The notes beneath the pieces were generated by a model, which worked only from the letters and a program-made list of their open reading frames with translations, was not told the origin of the DNA and did no database searches. Shown here piece after piece: positions 23,301 to 34,900 of a stretch of DNA of 64,000 nt (the stretch's first letter is position 1; each line of letters opens with the position of its first letter). Both the position numbers and the translations under genes were made by a program. Origin of the DNA: Corydoras sp. C115 (lineage: Eukaryota; Chordata; Actinopteri; Siluriformes; Callichthyidae); contig JAFMOC010000072.1 of the NCBI GenBank assembly GCA_019802505.1, positions 2,838,501-2,902,500 on the forward strand. The letters run 5' to 3'.

Positions 23301-26300
23301 TTTTTTTTTTTTTATAACAGGTATTTGTTAAATAGATGCGTCTTAAGTAGTTTCTTAAAACTGTTTAGAGAACTGTTTAGAGAACAGTCACACACCTTCC
23401 AAAGAGTTCCACTTTTGACTCATCGGTCCACAGAGTGTTTTCCCAAAAGTGTTGGGGATCATCAAGATGTGTTTTGGAAAAATTGAGACGAGCTTTAATG
23501 TTCTTTTTGCTCAGCAGTGGTTTTCTTCTTGGAACTTTGCCATGCAGGCCATTTTTGCCCAGTCTTTTTCTGATGGTGGAGGCATGAACGCTGACCTTAA
23601 CTGAGGCAAGTGAGGCCTGCAGTTCTTTGGACGTTGTTGTGGGGTCTTTTGTGACCTCTTGGATGAGTCATCGCTGCGCTCTTGGGGTAATTTTGGGCGG
23701 CCGGCCACTCCTGGGAAGGTTCACCACTGTTCCATGTCTTCGCCATTTGTGGATAATGGCCATCACTGTGGTTCGCTGGATTCCCAAAGCTTTGGAAATG
23801 GCTTTATAACCCTTTCCAGACTGACAGATCTCAATTACTTTATTTCTCAATTGTTCCTGAATTTCTTTGGATCTCGGCATGATGTGTAGCTTTTAAGGAT
23901 CTTTTGGTGGACTTTACTGTGTCAGGCAGCTCCTATTTAAGTGATGTCTTGATTGAGAAACAGGTGTGGCAATAATCAGGCCTGGGTGTGGCTAGAGAAA
24001 TTGAACTCAGGTGTTAAAAACCACAGTTATAGTATGTTTTAACAAGGGGGCAATCACTTTTTCACACAGGGCCATGATGGTTTGGATTTTTTTCTCCTTT
24101 AATAATAAACACCTTCATTTACAAATTGCATCTTGTGTTTACTTGTGTTGTCCTTGACTATTGTTTAAATTGGTTTGATGTTCTGAAACTCTTAAGTGTG
24201 ACAAAAATGCAAAAAAACAGGAAATGAGGAAGGGGGCAAACACTTTTTCACACCACTGTAGTGACACTTGGTTCTATCATTAATGGTTCTATCATTAATT
24301 TAGTGAATTTTACTTATGAGGAAAATTTGGAACCATCCATCCATTATCTTCTGCTTTATCCTCTACAATTGGAGCAATTGGAGTTTGGAACACTTCAGCT
24401 GAACCTTGGACCTTCAGGTCACAAGACAGGGTCACAGGTCAATGGGGCAGTGCTTAAGTTTATTTTAACATAAGTGCATTGTCCCAAAGCATTTTCTTAA
24501 AGCAGCACTACATTTTTTAAAATTTTTAACCCTCAAAATATTCCTTGTATTTATTTCTTATCTATCCATCCATCCATTATCTTCTGCTTTATCCTCTATT
24601 AGGGTCGCGGTGGGGTTCCCCATGCCCATCCAGGGTAGAACGTTCGGGCGCTGGGCAAATACACCCAGGACAGGGCACCAATCTATCTCTGGGCACACAC
24701 TCACTCACACAGACACACTCTATATGGGGCAATTTGGAAAATTCAATTGACCTTGATCCATGTTTTTGGACTGTGGGAGGAAACCGGAGAACCCGGAGGA
24801 AACCCATGCGGACACGGAGAGAACATGGAAACTCCACCCAGATTGGGATTCGAACCGGGAATCCCTAGCGCTGAGAGGCGAACATGCTAACGACTAAGCC
24901 ACCGTGCTGCAATTTGGAACCAATCATTTTAAATTAATAATCCTACTTGCAACACGGTTTCAAAAGCCAAATATGAATCATTTCTGAATATAAATGAATT
25001 TAAGACTTTTTTGTTTTACTTTTACAGCTTTTTTTTACATTTTAAATGTTTTTACCTATAATGGATGTTATTTGTTATAAGTTAGAGTTACTAGAGTTAC
25101 TAATACGCTTAAAATGGATGAAAGTCAAATCAGACTACCTGAGAATGAGGCCTCTTTTAACTGTCGTCTTCATCTTTTCCACCAAATGTTCAACATTTCT
25201 CTGCAAATGAACCTCAATTACTTAAACAAGTCATGATATAACACTGGAAAAAAACATGTATGCATGTTTAATCTAATTTATCCTCAGTACACACACACAC
25301 AGTAAGGATGTAATGTATAATGGAGAGTAATTTATTTGATATATTAGAGATTGAGGTCATATGCTTAAAAGTTTATGTTTATATTATTCTTAATCATTCA
25401 AATGCATTTCATTCATATCATTGAACCATTTACTATAATACATTATGTTGATCTAATGACCCTTAGAAGGCCTCTCTTTCTCTGGTGAAAGGCCTAACTG
25501 ACCTTGGCTTCTGGCTGAGAAACACATGTTTGCTAGTTACTGTCCTGTGGAAAATGATTGGGCTCAAGCTTCACACGGTTGGGACATGGGTTGTATTGAC
25601 TAACTGTGGTTCTGTCACATGCACCTGGTTAGCAGTCTGTGGGAAGACTGTCTTTGTTTTGTGTTTTGTTCGTTTCCATCTACCTATATAAACGAGCTGT
25701 GAATCCTAATAAATCGAAGCATTGATGATCAACACTCGCGTGGTTGTCTTTTCTTCCCAAACGTTTGCACTTCGGCGCACAGAGGGCTCCGGCATCGGGT
25801 TCAGAAGCATCATTTGCAGTCAGCGTGTTTCCTGACTGATAGCTGACAACAGGGTCAGCTTTTCATTTGGCATCGGGACCGCAGCTGTTTGGTCGGCTCG
25901 GGATTTGGAACCTAACAATCTGGGGGCTCGTCCGGGATAAGGCTTGGGTAAGTGTTTATTCCATTTACTCCTGTCTTATCCCTTTATTTGGCATCTAAAT
26001 TCCTAATATTTTATGGGTTTTAGTTATATTGCTATTTTAAAGCTGTTAAAAGGGGGGTTATTACAGTAGGGGCACACGCACCTATTAGCACAGCCAGTGT
26101 GTTTCCTGGCTGGGACTAGGTCTTTCACAGGTGGTGTTATTTTCAGAATATTTTCTGATGCGCACCTTTTCACGGTCAGTGTGTTTCCTGACTGGGGCCT
26201 GGTGGGGACCAGGTCTTACAAAGGTGGCGGTTACGTTATAATTATACGTTATATTAACGTTATAATACGTATGGGTATGGGGACCACGCACCTTGACAGT

Positions 26301-29300
26301 CAGTGTGTTTCCTGGCTGGGATCCGTTCTTACACAGGTGGTGAAGCCATACAACCCTGTCCACTGATAGGAGCCACTGCTCTGTGCCGATCCAATATATA
26401 TTGCCTTGGTTTTTTGGTACTGTTACGGTGTGTTTTATTTGTATCTGTATTTGTCTTATAAGACGATGGGAGGATTTTTAAAGAAATCCTGTGACATATT
26501 TATGGTCTTTAGGCTTATATTTTATTTTTAACGATTTGATTATAATCTCCTAACATGCCAAACACCGTCTAATCTTTGTTTCTTTTCCTCCACTTGCTCT
26601 GAGCATGTGATTACAGATGATGAGCCTGAGTCTGATGACATGCTACATTTGGTGAATCTGGTTATGCGGACGGAACACAAGGACGCAGTAGGCTGTATTA
26701 ATTGCGCTATTAACTTTGTTGTAGTGTTTTGTGGCATATTTTGGTTTATGATTTTAAATATTTTGGTTTAAACTTTGTACTGACGGAGGTATGAATGTGT
26801 ATGTGTTTTGTACTAAAATCATTCCACCATTTTTCCTATTTTGAACTTTTCCAGCTTATATTCTAGGTGAATATGACAAAACTGAGAAATAATAAAACTA
26901 TCATAACCACAAGCAAATAAGAAAATATAAATAATAAAAATAAAAGTTTTGGTAAAAGTAAGTAAGTAACATAAAATGATACAATAATAAATTAAGAAGT
27001 AAATTAATTAATAAGTTCATAACCATATAATGTATGAAAGACAAAATGTACACTGCTTCCATTTATTGTGTTAAATAATGGTTAACAAATCAGGGCTTGG
27101 AATTTATAACTACGCTCTGAAAGGTCATGAACCGATGGAGACTGAGTTTCCAGTGAGAAAAGAGGACATGCCCCCCGAAGACAGGTATAGGTCTGTTGGT
27201 CCCAGACCTGCCCAGATCAGGGGGGATGTCGACGCTGGAAAGTCATGGTCAGTATCTCAGGGCCAGAGAGCTGTCCAGATCACCACGTCTGCCATGTCTG
27301 TGAGCCAAACCACAAACCAAGCCTGACTGAACTGCTGTCATTTGAAATGTAAAAAATATTTTTAAAGTAAAACTATAGGATGCACAAATTAATTAAATTT
27401 ATTCAAGCTACACAGGGTAAAATATAAAATTAATTAATTAAATAAAGTAATGAATAAATTTGTCTTACAAATTAATATTTGCTTAATATTTGCTTAACAG
27501 TTGAATGAACAGGTAATTTAAGGCTAAAACACTAATAAATCTATAGTAATAGAGAGACATTTCTCATAAGCTCTGTCTGCACTCTTCTGTTCTGTTTTCA
27601 TCTTCTTATCTCTGTTTTAACATTGTGTGTGTGTGTCTGTCTGAGAGTACAGATGTGTATGCGAGATTTTGTGTAAACAAATTGCTGTTTGGATTGTGGT
27701 AGTTTAACAGGTTAAAGTAGTAAAAGCTTTTGGAATTGGTATGGTGTGTCTTTATCAATTAGCAGCTGCCTTAAAAATAGTTTTGAATTCATGGTAATAA
27801 TCTACTGAAGCAATGAATGAACAGAGCGAAATGTTTCATTTACTTTAAATATGAAAAAACTATGTGGTGCACCACTTTAATTTTTCATTTAATGAATCAC
27901 GGGGTACCCCAGGAATATTTAACTGGTAACTAACTAAACCTGACTTGACTGACAATACATAATGAGGACAAGGACTTATAAATGATATTTGTATTTTCTC
28001 CACAGGAGCACGAGAAAAAGTTTGCAGAGACATTAATAATACATAATGATTAAAGTTATGATTTTTCTTTGCAGCAGTGAGTTGTACATTCATGCATGTT
28101 TCTTATCAACTAACTGATAAGAGTTTTACTTTCTCCAGGCTGTGCCTCAACAGACTCCACATTTAACAAAAGAAACACGTGTATTAAACCTATGTTGTGT
28201 GATTTGCATTAAAAAGTTATTTTTCAGAGTCTGTTTGATGTTATGATTAACCGCACTAATGAAACAAGTCGATTTGCAGGTTCTAGAGGATGGCGCTGAC
28301 ATAGCAGTGTGGACCAGTCCAAATAATAACTACTTGTCTATTTTTACTTTCGCAGTATTTCACGAAAAGGGAGGACCACTGATGTATATTGATAATTATT
28401 TCGAGCAATGTGGGGCCGCCTGCGACTGCAAGTGCATTCCTTAACCATCAGAGTTGGTGACACCAGCCACTTCTGCACATCAACTTAAAGGGGTGACAAA
28501 ACAAATGTCAGATAAAAGATAATGTCACTATATATATTTTTTATATATTATAAATATTATTTTAATACTATATTAGACTCGGTTTGTTATTTTTACCCAC
28601 CAAGGGGGGTGGAAGAGAGCGGTATAGTCCGACCCTCACATAGTGGGGGGCTTAACCCGTTCTAATTAGCTTAAGGTTTCACAAATTTTATTAGATTTTT
28701 TATTCTTTGTTTTTGTTTGTAAATTTACTCAACAATTTACTTTAAAGTTACTCAACAGTCTAGATGTTGCTCTTCTAATGGTGTCTGTAGCAACTGCCCT
28801 TCCCATTTTGTTCAATATGGCACTCCTCTTTTTGGAACATGCTACTGCCAATGTATCCAGACCCGTATGACCAACCTGCTTCCCTCTGAACCTCCAACCT
28901 CCTGAGACCCGTGATGTATGTTGCAAGAAGATCAGACCCTGAGATCACTCCTCCTGCACATCTTTTTAAGTGATCACTTTGTGATCAAAGGGGGGACTGT
29001 AAGGATGTAATGTATAATGGAGAGTAATTTATTTGATATATTAGAGATTGAGGTCATATGCTTAAAAGTTTATGTTTATATTATTCTTAATCATTCAAAT
29101 GCATTTCATTCATATCATTGAACCATTTACTATAATACATTATGTTGATCTAATGACCCTTAGAAGGCCTCTCTTTCTCTGGTGAAAGGCCTAACTGACC
29201 TTGGCTTCTGGCTGAGAAACACATGTTTGCTAGTTACTGTCCTGTGGAAAATGATTGGGCTCAAGCTTCACACGGTTGGGACATGGGTTGTATTGACTAA

Positions 29301-31901
29301 CTGTGGTTCTGTCACATGCACCTGGTTAGCAGTCTGTGGGAAGACTGTCTTTGTTTTGTGTTTTGTTCGTTTCCATCTACCTATATAAACGAGCTGTGAA
29401 TCCTAATAAATCGAAGCATTGATGATCAACACTCGCGTGGTTGTCTTTTCTTCCCAAACGTTTGCACTTCGGCGCACAGAGGGCTCCGGCATCGGGTTCA
29501 GAAGCATCATTTGCAGTCAGCGTGTTTCCTGACTGATAGCTGACAACAGGGTCAGCTTTTCATTTGGCATCGGGACCGCAGCTGTTTGGTCGGCTCGGGA
29601 TTTGGAACCTAACACACACACACACACATCCATCCATCCATTATCTTCCACTTTATCCTATATTAGTATCGCGGGTTGGGTTCCCCATGCCCATCCAGGG
29701 GAGAACGTTTCAGGGGCTGGGGAGATACACCCAGGACAGGGCACCAATCTATTACTGGGCACTCACTCACTCACACAGACCCAGACACACTCTATATGGG
29801 GCAATTTGGAGAACTCAATTGACTTGATCCATGTTTTTGGACTGTGGGAGGAAACCGGAGAACCCGGAGGAAACCCACACGGACACGGGGAGAACATGGA
29901 AACTCCACCCAGATAAGAATCCCCAGCGCTGAGAGGTGAATTATATATATATAAATAAATTGCTGTGGATAAAAGCGTATGCTAAATGACCATCTACTAC
30001 AAAATGACGATATAATTTTAGCAGTCCATTACAATCACAGTTACAAGTGACTCTGCCTTACGGTCCACTGAAGTTAAGTCCACTGAAGTTACTCCAGGGC
30101 CAATCCTGTGTTCTGACTCACAACCAAGTTGGGACACTATAAGTTGCTTTGGATTGAAACGTCTGCTAAATGTAAATTAATGTAATGTAAATATAGTCAT
30201 AATATTCTACTGGTGCACTTGTGTAGCTTCTCTTGAGTATGAACCACTAAAGTCATGTGCCATTCTGTAATCCTTGTCATACCCTTATTTGGCACTTTTG
30301 GTCTAAGTGCGATGTCCCGTTCCAATATATTCATTCATTATCTTCCGCATAATCCTCTACTAGGGTTTGAGGAGGGGGGGGCATTCCCCATGGCCATCCA
30401 GGGGACAGCGTTTTGGGTGCTGGGCAGATACACCCAGGACAGGGTACCAATCTATCGCTGGGCACACACTCACTCATACAGAAAAACACTAAAACACACT
30501 ATATGGGTCAATTTCGGAGCATTTAATTTACCGTTTTACCTTTTTTTGTAGTAAGTGTTTTGTTAATTATGCCTATATTTGACTCAGTGTCTAAAAGTGT
30601 GTCTAAGTGTGGATCTGAATTATAATATATTCATTCATTCATTATCTCCCGCTTTATCCTCTATTAGGGTCGCGGTGGGGTTCCCCATGCCCATCCAGGG
30701 GAGAACGTCTCGGGCGCTGGCCAGATAGACCCAGGACAGGGCGCCAATCCATCGCTGGGCACACACTCACTCACTCACACAGACACACTCTATATGGGGC
30801 AATTTGGAGAATTCAATTGACTTGATCCATGTTTTTGGACTGTGGGAGGAAACCGGAGAACCCGGAGGAAACCCACGCGGACACGGGGAGAACATGGAAA
30901 CTCCACCCAGATGGGGATTCGAACCGGGAATCCCTAGCGCTGAGAGGCGAACGTGCTAACCACTAAGCCACCGTGCCGCCCCGAATTATAATATATTATA
31001 ATATATAATAATATAGGCGGCACGGTGGCTTAATGGTTAGCACGTTCGCCTCTCAGCGCTAGGGATTCCTGGTTCGAATCCCCATCTGGGTGGAGTTTCC
31101 ATGTTCTCCCCGTGTCCTTCGGGTTCTCCGGTTTCCTCCCACAGTCCAAAAACATGGATCAAGTCAAATGAATTCTCAAAATTGCCCCATGTAGAGTGTG
31201 TCTGTGTGAGTGAGTTTGTGCCCAGCGATAGATTGGCACCCTGTCCTGGGTCTATCTGCCCAGCGCCTGAGATGTCCTGCCCTGGATGGGCATGGGGAAC
31301 CCCACCGCGACCCTAATAGAGGATAAAGCGGGAGATAATGAATGAATGAATATATAATATATATTATGTATATTATATACTATTTTGCATGTTTGTTTTT
31401 GATGATTTGCTCCACTGCTGCTGTACAGTTAAGTATGCCACACTGACAATTTGTTTTCTCCATTTGTCCTCATAATAAGAGACACAGATCGAGAACAATA
31501 CCAATAAAGCATCTATTTTCAAAAAAAAAAAGTTCTTGATTGAAATAACCTTAGTTGTGATTATATTTTTGACCATGTCTACATATTAAGGGTTTTGTAT
31601 AGATATTACAACGACATCACTAACTGTAACATATTACAGGAATGTCTAAAGATGTCAGACAGATATTAGCTTAATATTAGTTTTTGCATAGGCTACATTT
31701 TGTCAACTACCCACTCATACGGATTTACCTCCAGGTCACGAATGCCAAAATGTTCTTCATAAATGTAGGCAGCATCAGCTCCTGCAGCTAGGCCAGCCAT
31801 GGTTGCCAAATAACCGCAGTATCCACCCATCGTCTCGATGATGAAAACCCTACGCTTTGTCCCAGCTGCAGATTGCTTTATTCTGTCACATGTCTAATAT
31901 G

Positions 31902-31940
<39 letters not shown>

Positions 31941-34900
31941 TTGGAGATCTTAGAGAAATATCCTATAGAGCAAATGATGGGATCTATGAGAGTATGAGTT
32001 TCTTACTGTTGTAATAGTGTTAAGAGCAGTATCAGCACCAATGCTGAACTCAGATCCGGGTACGTTGTTGGACACAGTGGCTGGAATAACAATGATGGGA
32101 ATACACAATTCCTCATACTTCTCTCTCCCAGTCACACATTCCAAACCTCCCACATATGCCTTAAAGAAATAGACAGGTATGAAAATGCATTGGTGTGTTA
32201 AGAATTTATTTATAATCTTAGCTGTTTGCTTTATGAGTCTATATTATCATTTTTTTGTTTTTACCTCAAACCCGCCAATGATCACCAGAGCATGAATATT
32301 AAACTTGGCTATATTTAGACTGATTTCTTCCATGTGACTGGCAGGAAGTGTCCTAAGGATACATATGCAAAGTAGAGCTGTTACTAAATTTTGTAATACA
32401 CATGGAAATATATAGAAATCATATTAGGTAGACGAATATTTGTATTAGGATTTGGCCGAGGGCTGTAAGGTGGCACAGTGGTTAATGCTGTTGCCTCACA
32501 GCAAAATCTCCTTGTGTGCGATTGCCAAGTCGGCAACTCTGGAAGCTTTGGTTTCTTACCATAACTAAAAAATGGAAACATTAAATTGCCCTTAGGTATG
32601 AATGTGTATGTAATTGTGTTTATCTGCCATATCCTGACTGAGGTGCAAATTATTTTTCTGATTGCATGACATGTAACCTCTTTGTTCCCAAATTCGAGCC
32701 ACCTTGTCCAGTCCAATCTCCAACAGAAGCCCATGTTATAGGCTCCACCTGATGGGGCAGAGATATATGTATTGTCATACACATTTTCAGTTGCTAAAAA
32801 ATGAGATTTTTATTTTTTTTTATTACATTTCCATGAGCAAGTCCCTCAAAGCCATCATGTATAGCCAGCATCTGATGTCCTTGCAGGATTCCCGTTCTTA
32901 CTGCAGAACGTACTGCTGCATTCATACCTGCACACGGCGCACCCACGTTCATTATAGCAATGTTGATGTTACTCTAAAAAAAGACCAAGTAGGAGATGAA
33001 AAAGATTACTAGATAAATAATTAAGAGAGAAGACACAGGATTGACAGGCATATTTAGTACAATAACCTTAAGGGCTTTATATAATGAGTTAAAAAATAAT
33101 TTTGCACATTTCAATGGTTACACTACGGAGCCCCTAAAGGGACATGAGCAAAAAAAAATTTCGAGAGGAACATGAGTTCTGCATCCACGTCTCCAGACCT
33201 ATCCTTACAGCCACTTTGTGACAGAGAGTAAAATTTTTTTTTTTTTTTACTTATGTCGTGCTCATCACTTATTAAGTGGTGCGCACCACTTAGTGAGTCG
33301 TGCGCACAAGATATTAAGTCGTGCACACGACTTACTAAGTCATGCGCACGACTTAATATCTCGTGCGCACGACTTACTAAGTGGTGCGCGCGACATAAGT
33401 AAAAAAAAAATTTTTTTTTTTACTCATGTTCCACTTGAATTTTTTTTTAGCTCATGTCCCTTTAGGGGCTCCGTATTACACAACTATCAAGTTAATTTTT
33501 AAAAATATTATTTTTTTTAAAATAGATGACTCAAATATACATACAGTATCTATCCACTAAATCATTATCTTTTTTGGAAATTCATGATACTACTTCTTTT
33601 ACAAGTGGAATTTTGTACTTGTCTAAAGTTATTGTGATTAATTCCATAAACATACGCCAAGAGGACTAAATAAATTAGATTTTTTAGACAACTTTGTCTA
33701 TTAAATAAATAATAGGCTAAACTTGTTTAGCTCATAAGTGAACACGTTTGATGACAGAACGTGTTTGATGACAGAACATTGACAAAATATAGATTCAGGT
33801 TGAGAGCCACAAGGTAACCAAAGAAAGCCTGAGTGTCTATGTGCATAATGGTAGCATGAATGTTCTCAAACAAAACCCATAGCAACCCATGCAAGTTAAC
33901 ATCTATGCAAAATTTGACATAAACAATAAACAGAATTTAAAATAACATACTCTACACCAACACAAACCTGTGCTACTATGCTCAAAACACACCCATGAAT
34001 ATTAAGAGAATTAGTACATGCATTTTGCCTTTTTGTAATTTTGTCATCGTCATGAAAGTAAGGACACACTAAGACATAATAGGGCCATATAAACTGCAGA
34101 TGGTAAAAGATACAAATTCTCTACAAAGTAATAAAATGGATGGATGGATGATGGGTGAGTGGGTGGATGGACTGGTGATGGATGGATGGATGGATGATGG
34201 ATGGATGGATGGTGGATGGATGAATGATGAATCCATCTTTCATCCATCCACAATACATCCATCCATCATGGATCCTCCTTTCATATTCTTGATTACTTTA
34301 CTTGTCACCATTTAAACTGCTAATTGTAAAACATTCCAGATTTTACTAATGTTCATGACCTTAAATAAAAGTACTGCTTGATTTATATAGTATTTTTAAC
34401 ACCAAACTGTTGACTGACCTTGACTTCAGCTGGATTTACATGAGCAAGCAACTTATATGTGTTCCAGTTGTTTTCAAAACTCCTACAGAAGAAAAGAATG
34501 TGTTTATTTGACATTTACAAACGATTTACAAACGATTTACAAACGATTGCAGAACTTGTGTCAAAGTTCTATTATCTTTGATCTTTAAAGCATTAAAAAT
34601 TGAGGTCTACTGGTGTCATAGGTGCCTGGGGCACCTGTCCCTCATTTAATGTACTCATTGTCTCCATTGGGTGATTGGTTTATTTTGTGCCCGTGACCGG
34701 GTGTTTTTTGTATTTAGTTTCCGTGTTCCCTTACCCCCGTGCACGTCTTTGTTTTGGTTATACCCAGGTGTTAGTTTTGTTCATTTGTTTCCCTTTCCAT
34801 TGGTGTCCCTACACCATTTTTAAATAATAAATCCTGTTTTGTTTATATTGCCCGGTGTTCTCCGAACTCTCCTTCCGTGCTCAACCACGGTACGGTGCTG

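Larger units (their letters stand above)
25301..29614 (+). mobile_element. LTR retroelement/endogenous retrovirus-like, internally rearranged
   Basis: Two direct LTRs of 617 bp enclose 3080 bp. A primer binding site complementary to tRNA-Pro (TGGGGGCTCGTCCGGGAT) follows the 5' LTR and a polypurine tract (aaaggggggact) precedes the 3' LTR. Both features are typical of gamma-/epsilon-like retroviruses. I recognise no gag, pol or env sequence, so the copy is defective or non-autonomous. It lies in a (CA)n tract, which hides the target duplication, and runs antisense to pfkm in its intron 17. The LTRs appear identical apart from the first base, suggesting a recent insertion. Confidence 0.85.

Noticed and set aside
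25485..25691. 68-codon ORF occurring twice as a duplicated gene
   Set aside because: Both copies (also 29182-29388) lie wholly inside the LTRs and cover U3 regulatory sequence.
28729..28926. Minus-strand ORF in the LTR element as a coding gene
   Set aside because: It has no recognisable domain and opposes the element's transcription; probably chance.
31729..32159. Liver-type PFK (pfkl), suggested because ITGB2 and PFKL are neighbours in human
   Set aside because: Residues such as ELCIPIIVIPATVSNNVPGS and CRRL-type segments follow the muscle isoform.
33250..33400. CRISPR-like array
   Set aside because: The units are contiguous and palindromic without unique spacers, and the genome is eukaryotic.
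33218..33502. ORF with a 7-residue repeat as a repeat-protein gene
   Set aside because: It is produced by the 21-bp satellite units inside a palindromic MITE, with no promoter or homologue context.
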